Positions 53,121 through 62,013 of a DNA stretch of 64,000 bases are shown here, piece by piece; the first letter of the stretch is position 1; the number at the start of each line of letters is the position of its first letter. The stretch is from NCBI RefSeq assembly GCF_003628535.1, contig NZ_RBCI01000001.1:682001-746000 (forward strand). The letters are read 5' to 3'. This DNA comes from Flavisolibacter nicotianae (GTDB lineage: Bacteria; Bacteroidota; Bacteroidia; Chitinophagales; Chitinophagaceae). The notes under the pieces are model-generated. The model was given only the letters and a program-made list of their open reading frames with translations, ran no database searches and was not told the DNA's origin. The translations under genes and the position numbers were made by a program.

Positions 53121-55592
53121 ATGAAGAAAATTTTTACGTGTGTTCTTGCCGGTATGCTCACCGCCGCTGCCTTTGCGCAGGCAGGAAAAGGCAAGGCAAC
53201 CGTAACGGTGCTGAACGGGCAAAACGCACCGGTGGAAGGCGCAACGGTTGAACTGTTGCGCAGCAAAGACTCCGCGTTGGTCAAGTCCGCCATTTCCGAT
53301 AAAGCCGGTGCAGCCGAGATAGACGGCATCACGCCGTCGGGCTATATGGTCCGGATTTCAGTGGTTGGCTACACGCCGTCATACAGCAAGACCTTTGACG
53401 TGAAGGAAGGTGAAACAGTATCGGTTCCCTCCATTGCCATGAAGGAAAAAGCAGAGAACCAGCTACAGGGTGTGACGGTGAGTGCACGGAAGCCTTTTAT
53501 TCAACGGCTGAACGACCGGCTGGTGGTGAACGTGGAAAACAGCGTGGTCAATGCCGGCAGTGCCGCCATTGACGTGCTGGAGCGTTCTCCCGGTATCACC
53601 CTCGACCAGAACGACAACATCATTCTTCGCGGCAAGCAGGGCGTCATCGTCATGATCGACGGCCGTCCTTCGCCCATGACCGGCGCGGACCTGGCAAATT
53701 ACCTGCGGGGACTGCCGGTGAATGCCATCGAACGCATCGAAATCATTACCAACCCGTCAAGCAAATACGACGCGGCGGGCAACTCGGGCATCATCGACAT
53801 CCGGTTGAAAAAAGACCAGCGTCTTGGCAGCAATGGTACGCTGACCGCAGGCTACAGCCAGGGTGTGTATCCCAAATGGAATGCCGGCAGCACGTTTAAC
53901 TACCGCAACAAGGGCGTGAACGTTTTCGGCAATTACAACTACGCCTACAGGGAAATGCTCAATCACCTGCTCATCAACCGTAACTTTTACACGAATGGCG
54001 TGTTCAAAGGATCGGACGACAAGGACAACTTCATGTTCATGAATCTCAAATCGCACACGGCCCGTTTGGGCGCCGATTTCTTCCCGTCGAAAAATACGAT
54101 CGTTGGAGTTGTGGTGAACGGAAACTTCAATGGATTCAATCGCAGGGCCGATATCAATACCGTGGTGAACGACCTGTCGTTCCAACCCGATTTCCGGTTC
54201 AATTCGATCAGCACAAACAAGGATCATTTCGACAATGTCTTTGCCAATATCAACCTGAAGCAAAAACTCGACAGCAACGGCAAGGAACTGACAGCCGATG
54301 TGGATTATGGCGTGTTCAAAAACGGTTCGCTGACCCGCACGTCCTCGCTGTTTTATAACCTCAATGGCAGCAAGCGCAAAGAAGACGATATTCTCGATGG
54401 CGACCAGGCCGGGAAACTGACCTTGAAAACAGCAAAAGTGGATTTGACTAATCCGCTGAAGAATGGCGCCAAGCTGGAAGCCGGCGTAAAAACAAGTTAT
54501 GTTTCTTCCGACAACGACGCGAAGTTCTATAATGTAACGCCTTCGGAGATCACCGTGGATGCGACCAAGACCAACCGTTTTTATTACGAGGAATACAACA
54601 ATGCTGCCTACACCAATTTCAGCAAGGAGTATAAAAAATTCAACCTGCAACTGGGCTTACGGGGCGAACTGACCAACCTGCGCACCCGCCAGGTAAAAGG
54701 CGACAGGCAATACAGCAAGGATTATTTCCAGCTGTTCCCAAGCGCCTTCTTCAACTACAAGCTGAAGCCCGAGCAAACGCTTGGTGTTTCCGTGAGCCGC
54801 CGCATCGACCGCCCGGGTTATTCGGAGCTCAATCCGTTCCTGTTCCAGGTGGATGCCACGATCTATTCGACCGGCAACCCGCTGCTGAAGCCGCAAATGA
54901 CCTGGTCGTACGAATTGAACTATACGCTCAAGAACCTCAACTTCACATTTGCCTACAGCCACACCACGGATCCGCAGAACGGCGTGCTGGCCAAAATTCT
55001 GGATGTCATTCCAACCTTCGAAATCAAACCGGGACAGGACTCCAACATTACCGTGCAAATCCCGGTCAACCTTGAATCGTCCGATTACCTGGGCTTTACC
55101 GCATCCGCTCCTGTCCGCATCAACAAGTGGTGGAGCATGATGAACAACTTCAACCTGTTTTACAACAAATTCAACGGCAACCTAAGTGGCGCCCAGTTGA
55201 ATGATGGGAAACCGGCAGCCAACATCCGCACCAACAACACATTTACGTTTAAAAAGGGCTGGACGGCCGAACTGAATGCCAACCTGAATACCGGCGGCCG
55301 CTATGGCTACATGGTGTTTCAACCGCAATGGGGCCTGGGTACCGGCGTGCAAAAAACACTGCTCGACGGCAAGGGTACTCTGCGCTTCAACATCACCGAT
55401 ATTTTCTGGACCAGCCTTCCCAAAGCCCGGGTGGAATACAAAGGAAGCTACGTGGAGAACTGGCATGCTTACCGCGACTCCCGGGTGGCCAGCCTGACCT
55501 TTACCTATCGCTTTGGCAACAGCAAGGTGCAGGCAGCCCGCAGAAGAACAACGGCGTCGGAAGAAGAGCGGCAACGGGCAGGGGGAAACTGA
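53121..55592 (+). CDS. Outer-membrane beta-barrel family protein (OMP_b-brl_3)
   Basis: An 823-residue paralog of the 29153 protein: signal peptide (ending FAQA), CarboxypepD_reg-like sandwich (about 28-113), plug (about 130-237: VIVMIDGRPSPMTGADLANYLRGL ... NPSSKYDAAGNSGIIDIRLKKDQ) and a large barrel ending LTFTYRFGN, followed by a basic tail. Ligand unknown; no SusD partner. Confidence 0.9.
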   Translation: MKKIFTCVLAGMLTAAAFAQAGKGKATVTVLNGQNAPVEGATVELLRSKDSALVKSAISDKAGAAEIDGITPSGYMVRISVVGYTPSYSKTFDVKEGETVSVPSIAMKEKAENQLQGVTVSARKPFIQRLNDRLVVNVENSVVNAGSAAIDVLERSPGITLDQNDNIILRGKQGVIVMIDGRPSPMTGADLANYLRGLPVNAIERIEIITNPSSKYDAAGNSGIIDIRLKKDQRLGSNGTLTAGYSQGVYPKWNAGSTFNYRNKGVNVFGNYNYAYREMLNHLLINRNFYTNGVFKGSDDKDNFMFMNLKSHTARLGADFFPSKNTIVGVVVNGNFNGFNRRADINTVVNDLSFQPDFRFNSISTNKDHFDNVFANINLKQKLDSNGKELTADVDYGVFKNGSLTRTSSLFYNLNGSKRKEDDILDGDQAGKLTLKTAKVDLTNPLKNGAKLEAGVKTSYVSSDNDAKFYNVTPSEITVDATKTNRFYYEEYNNAAYTNFSKEYKKFNLQLGLRGELTNLRTRQVKGDRQYSKDYFQLFPSAFFNYKLKPEQTLGVSVSRRIDRPGYSELNPFLFQVDATIYSTGNPLLKPQMTWSYELNYTLKNLNFTFAYSHTTDPQNGVLAKILDVIPTFEIKPGQDSNITVQIPVNLESSDYLGFTASAPVRINKWWSMMNNFNLFYNKFNGNLSGAQLNDGKPAANIRTNNTFTFKKGWTAELNANLNTGGRYGYMVFQPQWGLGTGVQKTLLDGKGTLRFNITDIFWTSLPKARVEYKGSYVENWHAYRDSRVASLTFTYRFGNSKVQAARRRTTASEEERQRAGGN

Positions 55593-55593
55593 G

Positions 55594-55684
55594 TACGTGA
55601 GACGTCAAACGTGAGAGGTCAAACCAAAGAGACTGACGTATCGGCGTTCATGCCTGTTTCACGTCTCACGTCTCACGTTTGACA
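55594..55684. repeat. Heptad repeat GTGAGAC/GTCAAAC with inverted partner
   Basis: GTGAGAC-GTCAAAC-GTGAGAG-GTCAAAC at 55597-55624, a ~30-base spacer, then GTTTCAC-GTCTCAC-GTCTCAC-GTTTGAC (about 55655-55683). The second half codes the last codons of the AraC-type gene at 55659. Confidence 0.75.
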
Positions 55685-56555
55685 TCAACGCCAGGTGTGG
55701 CTGTATAATGTCGATCGTGTGCTTGCAAAGAAATTCTTTCAGGTGTTTGTGAAAATGGCTGTAGTCGTAGTAGCCAAACTGGCTGAAGTGAAAGTCGCCG
55801 GGAGCAGTGGTTAGTTTTTCAACGGCCCTGCGAATGCGAAGAATTTGCAGGGCCCGTTTGGTGGTGATGCTGGTGGTGGCTTCAAAATAACGCTGCAGGG
55901 TACGGGTACTGATGGCATACCGGCTGGCCAGTTCTTCAACCGAAAGTTCAAAGGAATTTTTTGCAGAACAATCCTGCAGAATTTGCGTTACAATGTCGAC
56001 AGGTGTCAACGAGCCGGCGTGTTGCTGAATGATCTCATCATAATAAGCTGTCAGGATTTGCACCCGCTGTTCGAAGGTTGAGGCGCCTTTGATTTTTTCC
56101 ACCACGGCCCTGTCGATGAGGTAGGCCAGCGGAAAAATGTATTCGCGGTACTCCGAAAAATTGACTTTTTTCTGGAAGATGACCGGCGAAACATTGAACT
56201 TGATGCCGAAGATTTTATTTCCAGCCGAATGGTGGCAGATCATGTTTTTGTGCCGCGGCAAAAAGCCATCTCCTTTGAGTTCGAACTTCTCCTCTTCCAG
56301 TTGCATCACGAAGGGTGTGCCAAGATTGATCAGGTAGGTGTAGCCAATATTGGGAAACAGCGCATCTGAAAACCCTTCCGGATATTGTTTGAACAAGTCG
56401 TCGAAGTCCGTTTCCCAGAAAAAGTCGATGAACTGCGAAAGCGATTTTTTGGCCTTTACGCGGTGATAACGGAATGCGAAATGATCTCTATGGAAAAACT
56501 CGACGTGCTGCACGGTTTTAAAGGTAGGGCAAATCAGTTCACAAGGAAAGTTCAC
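55659..56555 (-). CDS. AraC-family transcriptional regulator
   Basis: A 298-residue regulator with an N-terminal sensor domain (LPRHKNMICHHSAGNKIFGIKFN about 100-122) and a C-terminal double helix-turn-helix (about 205-285: LSVEELASRYAISTRTLQRYFEATTSITTKRALQILRIRRAVEKL). The GTG at 56555 lies in the upstream repeat; the GTG at 56513 would give a shorter N-terminus with the usual distance to the sensor. The last residues (NVRRET) and stop are encoded by the heptad repeat 55594-55684, so both ends of the gene touch repeats. Confidence 0.82.
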   Translation of the reverse strand: MNFPCELICPTFKTVQHVEFFHRDHFAFRYHRVKAKKSLSQFIDFFWETDFDDLFKQYPEGFSDALFPNIGYTYLINLGTPFVMQLEEEKFELKGDGFLPRHKNMICHHSAGNKIFGIKFNVSPVIFQKKVNFSEYREYIFPLAYLIDRAVVEKIKGASTFEQRVQILTAYYDEIIQQHAGSLTPVDIVTQILQDCSAKNSFELSVEELASRYAISTRTLQRYFEATTSITTKRALQILRIRRAVEKLTTAPGDFHFSQFGYYDYSHFHKHLKEFLCKHTIDIIQPHLALMSNVRRET

Positions 56556-56655
56556 GGGTTGGTTGTTCGATGTTGTAATATTTCGCTAATCGGAAAAATT
56601 TTCGTTTTGCCGACATCCCGCCTTGTGAACTCGTGAACTTGCGAACTCGTGAACT
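56536..56655. repeat. GTTCAC/GTGAAC octad repeats on both sides of the araC-murI promoter region
   Basis: GTTCACAAGGAAAGTTCACGGG at 56536-56558 and GTGAACTCGTGAACTTGCGAACTCGTGAAC at 56625-56655, inverted copies separated by about 65 bases. The murI start at 56667 follows 11 bases after the second block. Confidence 0.7.
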
Positions 56656-56666
56656 ACTTTTGCGCC

Positions 56667-57485
56667 ATGTCTCCCATCGGTGTTTTCGATTCTGGTTATG
56701 GCGGCCTGACCGTGCTGCGGGAAATTGTAAAAAGTTTACCGCAGTACGATTATCTCTATCTCGGCGACAATGCCCGTGCGCCCTACGGTACCCGCAGCTT
56801 TGAAACCGTTTACCGCTACACCCTGCAATGCGTGGAATGGCTGCTGAAGCAAAACTGTCCCCTCATCATCCTTGCCTGCAACACGGCGTCGGCCAAAGCC
56901 CTTCGCAGCATACAGCAAAATGACCTGCAGCGATTGCATCCCACCGCCCGTGTGCTGGGCGTGCTTCGTCCCACCACGGAGATCATTGGCAAACATTCCG
57001 CCACGCATCACATCGGCATTTTGGCAACGAACGGCACGGTGCAATCCCGCTCGTATGAAATCGAGATTGAAAAGTTTTTCCCCGACGTAACGCTCGAACA
57101 GGAAGCCTGCCCCATGTGGGTGCCGCTGGTGGAGAACAACGAGCACCTGTCGGCAGGCGCCGACTATTTTGTGCAGAAGCATATCAACAACATCCTGGGC
57201 AAGGACAAAAACATCGATACTCTTCTTCTTGCCTGCACGCATTATCCTTTACTCAAGGAGAAAATTGAAAAGTATCTACCGCAACATGTCAAACTGCTTT
57301 CGCAGGGAGAGATCGTGGCGCACAGCCTGCAGGACTACCTGCAGCGTCACCCGGAGATTGAAACAAAAATTTCAAAGGACAGTCGCCGTATTTTTTTCAC
57401 CACTGATTCAGCAGCGGATTTTACCGCCAAAGCCTCCCTGTTTTTTGGCGAAAGCATCGAGGGGAAACATGTTGATTTGTACTAA
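56667..57485 (+). CDS. murI: Glutamate racemase
   Basis: A 272-residue enzyme from the ATG at 56667, making D-glutamate for peptidoglycan. Catalytic cysteines C71 (LACNTAS) and C190 (LACTHYPLL) are both present, with the opening PIGVFDSGYGGLTV. A GTG at 56649 is less likely. Confidence 0.94.
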   Translation: MSPIGVFDSGYGGLTVLREIVKSLPQYDYLYLGDNARAPYGTRSFETVYRYTLQCVEWLLKQNCPLIILACNTASAKALRSIQQNDLQRLHPTARVLGVLRPTTEIIGKHSATHHIGILATNGTVQSRSYEIEIEKFFPDVTLEQEACPMWVPLVENNEHLSAGADYFVQKHINNILGKDKNIDTLLLACTHYPLLKEKIEKYLPQHVKLLSQGEIVAHSLQDYLQRHPEIETKISKDSRRIFFTTDSAADFTAKASLFFGESIEGKHVDLY

Positions 57486-57521
57486 TTTGTATGGTATTAC
57501 GAACGGCATCAACCCCTGTTT

Positions 57522-58445
57522 ATGAAAAAAGCGATTTTTCTTGCCTGCCTGAGTTGCTTGTTCCTCGTTTGTTCTGCACAAGACGAAACGGTTAAAAAAT
57601 TAAAGGACGAAGCGGGCAAAACCATCAAAAAAGGCGAAGCCGACACGATCGCATGGCGCAGGGGCGGCCTTTACAACCTGAACCTGGCGCAGGGCTCTCT
57701 CAGCAACTGGGCGGCCGGCGGCGATGATTTTTCGCTCTCGCTAACGTCTTACCTTAACCTGTTTTCGTTTTACAAAAAAGATAAACACAGTTGGGACAAC
57801 ACGCTTGACTTCAACTTCGGTTATATCCGGACCACAAGCCTTGGCAGCCGTAAAAATGACGACCGGCTGGACCTGCTTTCCAAGTATGGGTATGCGCTTG
57901 ACTCGACGTGGAACCTGGCGCTGCTGGCCAACTTCCGTTCGCAACTCGCCAAAGGGTACACCTATCCCGATAACGTCAAAACCTTTTCATCGGCCTTTCT
58001 TTCGCCGGCCTATCTCCTGGCCAGTCTTGGTTTTGATTACAAACCCGGGCCGAACTTCTCGTTCTTCATTTCACCCGCCACCATTCGTTGGGTGATCGTT
58101 AAAGACGACACGCTTTCTGCAAAAGGCCTGTACGGTGTGGAACCGGGAAAACACAGCAAGTCGGAATTTGGGGCCTTTGCCAGCGCCAACTATATCAAGA
58201 CCTTCAATAAAAGTCTGCAATACCGCGGACGGCTTGACCTGTTCTCCAACTACCGGCACAACCCGCAGAACATCGATCTGTTTATGACCAATGTTTTTTC
58301 GGTGTCTGTCTCGAAAGTGCTTACGGCCAGTTGGAACCTTGATTTCATTTATGACGATGATGCACGGCTTTTTGGAAAGAACGGGAAATCGCCGGCGCTG
58401 CAGGTAAAATCATTGGTAGGACTAGGATTGCAAATGAAATTCTAA
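57522..58445 (+). CDS. DUF3078 outer-membrane-associated protein
   Basis: A 307-residue protein with a signal peptide (ending CSAQ, about 20) and the DUF3078 pattern (LNLAQGSLSNWAAGGDDFSLSLTSYLNL, DNTLDFNFGYIRTTSLGSRKNDDRLDL). It is a predicted beta-barrel; role unknown. Follows murI by 36 bases. Confidence 0.85.
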   Translation: MKKAIFLACLSCLFLVCSAQDETVKKLKDEAGKTIKKGEADTIAWRRGGLYNLNLAQGSLSNWAAGGDDFSLSLTSYLNLFSFYKKDKHSWDNTLDFNFGYIRTTSLGSRKNDDRLDLLSKYGYALDSTWNLALLANFRSQLAKGYTYPDNVKTFSSAFLSPAYLLASLGFDYKPGPNFSFFISPATIRWVIVKDDTLSAKGLYGVEPGKHSKSEFGAFASANYIKTFNKSLQYRGRLDLFSNYRHNPQNIDLFMTNVFSVSVSKVLTASWNLDFIYDDDARLFGKNGKSPALQVKSLVGLGLQMKF

Positions 58446-58520
58446 CGGCCTTTTATCCGCAAAACAAGAAAGGAGCACCACATTTATACCGCTTGCACTT
58501 CGGGGCTTGCAACTAAGAAA

Positions 58521-58556
58521 GCAGGATATTGGGATATTTAGATATTGGATATTTTC
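58521..58556. repeat. Period 7-8 GATATT repeat
   Basis: GCAGGATATTGGGATATTTAGATATTGGATATTTTC, four related words in a row, of the 18050 vocabulary. In the 168-base gap between DUF3078 and the macro gene. Confidence 0.6.
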
Positions 58557-58612
58557 TGCTATTACTATCACACTTTCCCGCTATCGAACTGGCATTAGCG
58601 GACGACCAACTA

Positions 58613-59137
58613 TTACCAGCTGTTCACCTTATCCAACTCTCGTTGGATAAGGTGAAAATTCTCTTCATCAAAACAAGCAAAGATCACTTTCTCTATTTCG
58701 TTTGTGTTCCGCAAAAAAGCAGCCACGGTTTTCACTGCAATAACGGCGGCTTCGTCTTTGGGAAACCGGTAAACGCCAGTGCTGATATTGGGAAACGCAA
58801 CGGTTTTGCACTTGTTTTCGACAGCCAGTTGCAGTGAATGAGTGTAGCAGTTGGCAAGCAGCTCGCTTTCTTTTGGCTTGCCGTTCCAGACCGGACCTAC
58901 GGTGTGAATGACAAATTTTGCAGGCAGGTTGCCCCCGGTGGTGATTACGGCTTCACCGGTTTTACAGCCGCCTTGCCGGGCCACGATCTGTTTGCATTCT
59001 TCCAGGATCGCCGGGCCGCCGGCACGGTGGATGGCCCCGTCCACACCGCCGCCGCCCATCAGGGATGAATTGGCAGCGTTGACAATGGCATCCACGGCAA
59101 GTTTGGTAATGTCGGCTTTAACGACTTCCAGTTTCAT
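58613..59137 (-). CDS. Macro-domain protein (O-acetyl-ADP-ribose deacetylase-like)
   Basis: A 174-residue macro domain from the ATG at 59137: [37 protein letters not shown] (ADP-ribose pocket), [11 protein letters not shown], and [15 protein letters not shown]. It removes acetyl-ADP-ribose or ADP-ribose esters. Shares motif order with the fusion protein at 15473. Confidence 0.93.
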   Translation of the reverse strand: MKLEVVKADITKLAVDAIVNAANSSLMGGGGVDGAIHRAGGPAILEECKQIVARQGGCKTGEAVITTGGNLPAKFVIHTVGPVWNGKPKESELLANCYTHSLQLAVENKCKTVAFPNISTGVYRFPKDEAAVIAVKTVAAFLRNTNEIEKVIFACFDEENFHLIQRELDKVNSW

Positions 59138-59176
59138 GAAAAAAATTTTTAGGCAGGGTAGCAACGACCCCTGTCT

Positions 59177-60739
59177 TTAAAACAAACTTCCCCTTCTCCG
59201 GCGGGTGCTTCCGCCCAGGCCCAATACACCAAGCAGGGAGCGGGTCAGCATGGTTGCGGCCGTACGGCCGGCTGAACGTACGATGGGATTGTCCATCCAG
59301 CTTTCTTCCTTGGCAGCCCTGCCTTTTGGTGCAGCTTTTTGCGCCTGCGCTTCTTCGGCTGCTTCCGCAGACTGCTGCTGCGCCACCGCCAGTTTCTGGT
59401 TCAGGATCTCGTATGCACTTTCGCTGTCCACGTCTTTGTTGTATTTCGCCGCAAGCCTGGAAGAAACCACCAGGTTGTTTACTTCGGCATCCGTCAGCAC
59501 GTCCATGCGGCTGGTAGGTGGTTTCATCATCACATGCACCAGCGGTGTAGGAATTCCCTTTTCATTGAGCAGGGTGACGAGGGCCTCACCAATCCCCAAT
59601 TGTGTAATCAGGTCTTCGGTTTTGTAGTAGTCGGTTTCGGGATAGTTCTCGGCGGCCTGCTTGATGGCTTTTCGATCCACGGCCGTAAAGGCCCGAAGGG
59701 CGTGCTGCACCTTCATTCCCAATTGTCCCAACACCGATTGCGGAATGTCCATGGGGTTTTGCGTGGAAAAGAAGATGCCGATCCCTTTGGAGCGAATGAG
59801 CTTGATGACTGTTTCGATCTGTTCGAGCAGCATTTCAGAGGCTTCGTTGAAAATGAGGTGGGCTTCATCGATAAAGATCACCAGCTTGGGTTTATCGAGG
59901 TCGCCTTCTTCCGGTGCGGTGGCATACAATTCGGCCAGCAGTTGCAGCATGAAGGTGGAGAACATCTTGGGGCGATCCTGCAATTCTGTAACCCGCAGGA
60001 TGGAAATCACGCCGCGGCCGTCGTCGGCAATGCGCATCAGGTCATCCACCTCGAAGCTTTTTTCACCAAAGAAATCATCGGCACCCTGCTGCTGCAGCTC
60101 GATCACCTTGCGCAGGATGGTGCCGGTAGAGGTCGTGGAAATTTTCCCGTAGTCTTTTTCAATGTCGGCCTTGCCTTCGTTGGTAATGTATTGCAGCACC
60201 TTGGTAAAATCTTTCAGATCCAAAAGCGGGAGCTGTTTGTCGTCGCAGTATTTGAAGATCATGGCCACGAGGCCGCCCTGCGTATCGTTGAGGCCCAGGA
60301 TTTTGGAAAGCAACACCGGGCCGAATTCGCTCACGGTAGCCCGCAACCGTACACCGGGTTTATTTTTGCTGAGTGTCAGCAACTCCACCGGGTAGGCCCC
60401 GGGTTTGTAGTCGATGCCAATGAGGGTGGACCGTTCCTGTATTTTATCGTTGGGAGTGCCCGCTGCGGCAATGCCACTCAGGTCGCCTTTGATGTCGAGC
60501 AGCAGCACCGGCACACTGGCGCTGCTCAGGCTTTCGCTGATCATTTGCAGCGACTTGGTTTTACCCGTGCCGGTAGCACCGGCAATCAGCCCGTGACGGT
60601 TCATGGTTTTCAGAGGCAGGTAGACATCGGCACCATCCACCACTTCGCCGTTGAACATGGCTCTTCCAATGCGGACGGATTCGCCTTTGAACGTGTAACC
60701 GTCTTTGACACTTTGCAGGAATTGTTCTTTTGTTGCCAT
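59177..60739 (-). CDS. HerA/DUF853-like ATPase
   Basis: A 520-residue protein with P-loop GATGTGKT (54-61), a late KLVIFIDEAHLIF (Walker B) and a sensor region, i.e. the HerA-FtsK-like DUF853 family. The function of this stand-alone branch is unclear; a DNA-pumping or signalling role is possible. No NurA-like nuclease is adjacent, so it is not a typical HerA-NurA pair. Confidence 0.86.
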   Translation of the reverse strand: MATKEQFLQSVKDGYTFKGESVRIGRAMFNGEVVDGADVYLPLKTMNRHGLIAGATGTGKTKSLQMISESLSSASVPVLLLDIKGDLSGIAAAGTPNDKIQERSTLIGIDYKPGAYPVELLTLSKNKPGVRLRATVSEFGPVLLSKILGLNDTQGGLVAMIFKYCDDKQLPLLDLKDFTKVLQYITNEGKADIEKDYGKISTTSTGTILRKVIELQQQGADDFFGEKSFEVDDLMRIADDGRGVISILRVTELQDRPKMFSTFMLQLLAELYATAPEEGDLDKPKLVIFIDEAHLIFNEASEMLLEQIETVIKLIRSKGIGIFFSTQNPMDIPQSVLGQLGMKVQHALRAFTAVDRKAIKQAAENYPETDYYKTEDLITQLGIGEALVTLLNEKGIPTPLVHVMMKPPTSRMDVLTDAEVNNLVVSSRLAAKYNKDVDSESAYEILNQKLAVAQQQSAEAAEEAQAQKAAPKGRAAKEESWMDNPIVRSAGRTAATMLTRSLLGVLGLGGSTRRRRGSLF

Positions 60740-60804
60740 AGAAAAAAGATGTTAAGTATGAATATAAGGTGAGAACGAGGTTGTTTAAAAAATTTGTTTG
60801 GCTT

Positions 60805-61253
60805 TGCAGCGCTGTCACCCTGAGCTTGCCGAAGGGTTGGTGGGTGGCCTTTCCTCCTCAGCAGCTTTTGTGTTTTGCAGGGTATGCTTTTCAGCAGTAC
60901 ACTTTGCCAATTCCTTCAGCAATCATGATCTTGCACAAACAATTCTTCCTTCTTCGCGCTTGACCATCCTTTCAGTTGCTTTTCTCTTTGAATAGCCTGC
61001 ATGATTTCGGCGTACTGCTCAAAATATTTCAAAACGACGGGTCTTCGTTTAAAGGTAAAGCAGGTCAAATTCACCCCCTCATTGTGCTCCTGCAAACGTC
61101 GCTTAAGATCATTAGTTACTCCTGTGTAGTAGAAACCATCGCGACACTGCACAACATAGAGAAAGTCGTTATGAGCTATTTTCATATTCGAGGTTTCAAA
61201 TGATAAACCCACATCGCATTACCCTTCGGCAAGCTCAGGGTGACAGCGCTGCA
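60805..61253. mobile_element. Minimal mobile-like unit: GIY-YIG nuclease gene in a perfect 33-bp inverted repeat
   Basis: The left arm (60805-60837, TGCAGCGCTGTCACCCTG...) and the right arm (61221-61253) are exact reverse complements over 33 bases. Each arm can fold on itself (ACCCT...AGGGT), as REP-like elements do. Only the nuclease gene lies inside the 449-base unit. No target-site duplication is obvious. The unit lies between the convergent kdsB end and the HerA-like start. Confidence 0.75.
60916..61185 (-). CDS. GIY-YIG family nuclease
   Basis: An 89-residue protein from the ATG at 61185. FLYVVQCRDGFYYTGVTNDLKRRLQEHNEG (GIY-YIG pattern: YVV...YTG, with the following arginine in LKRR) and the family end KGWSSAKKEEL are seen. 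Such small single-domain nucleases include UvrC-like and selfish ones. It lies inside the inverted-repeat unit 60805-61253; the longer frame from 61212 is not used. Confidence 0.88.
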   Translation of the reverse strand: MKIAHNDFLYVVQCRDGFYYTGVTNDLKRRLQEHNEGVNLTCFTFKRRPVVLKYFEQYAEIMQAIQREKQLKGWSSAKKEELFVQDHDC

Positions 61254-61283
61254 GAAATTCATTCCTGCATCTGTTTGCAGGCA

Positions 61284-62000
61284 TCACAACAGTTGCTCGG
61301 CCCGCTGCAGGTCTTCCGGCGTATCGATCTCCACCCCCATAAAATCCGTCACCACCATGCGCAGGGGAATACCGTTTTCGAGGTAGCGAAGACACTCCAC
61401 TTTTTCGGCGTCTTCCAGCGGAGAAACTGGCCAGGTCGTGAAATCGATCAGGGCCTGCTTGCGAAAGGCATACACGCCAATGTGTTCATAATAGATGATG
61501 GCGATATTTTTGTTTCGCGGATAAGGAATCACGCTGCGGCTGAAGAAAAGTGCATTCATTTTTTTATCCACGCACACCTTGACATAATTGGGATCGGCAA
61601 TCAGCGCTTCATCGTCCAGTACCTGCATTAAAGATCCGACCTGCACCGAGTCGTCTTCAAATTGCCGCAGGAGTTTTTGCAGCGGCTCTTTTTTCACAAA
61701 CGGTGTATCGCCCTGCACATTCACGATCACATCCGCTTCCAGGTGCTGCGCTGCTTCGGCAATGCGGTCGGTGCCGCTTTCGTGGTTGCCGGTAGTCATC
61801 ACTGCTTTGCCGCCGTGTGCGGTGATTTCCTGGAAAATAATATCGCTGTCCGTTGCGACGATCACTTCAGCAAACAGGCCAGTGGCAACGGTGGCGTCGT
61901 AAGTATGGCGAATGACTGTTTTGCCTTTCAGTTCGGCCATTAACTTTCCGCGAAAACGGGTGGCCGCGTAGCGGGCCGGGATGAGCGCAATGCTTTTCAT
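61284..62000 (-). CDS. kdsB: 3-deoxy-manno-octulosonate cytidylyltransferase
   Basis: A 238-residue enzyme that makes CMP-Kdo for LPS. The nucleotidyltransferase opening IPARYAATRFRGKLMAEL, the TDSDIIFQEITAHGG region and NVQGDTPFV (metal site) mark KdsB. Length is typical. Confidence 0.94.
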   Translation of the reverse strand: MKSIALIPARYAATRFRGKLMAELKGKTVIRHTYDATVATGLFAEVIVATDSDIIFQEITAHGGKAVMTTGNHESGTDRIAEAAQHLEADVIVNVQGDTPFVKKEPLQKLLRQFEDDSVQVGSLMQVLDDEALIADPNYVKVCVDKKMNALFFSRSVIPYPRNKNIAIIYYEHIGVYAFRKQALIDFTTWPVSPLEDAEKVECLRYLENGIPLRMVVTDFMGVEIDTPEDLQRAEQLL

Positions 62001-62013
62001 GAGAGCAAAAGTA

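Noticed and set aside
59339-60772. 477-codon plus-strand open frame over the HerA-like gene
   Set aside because: Antisense to the P-loop ATPase, whose Walker motifs lie on the minus strand; the plus frame shows His/Phe/Gly-rich antisense composition.
61263-61281. CCTGCATCTGTTTGCAGG hairpin after kdsB as a terminator
   Set aside because: Only six base pairs with no T run on the minus strand.
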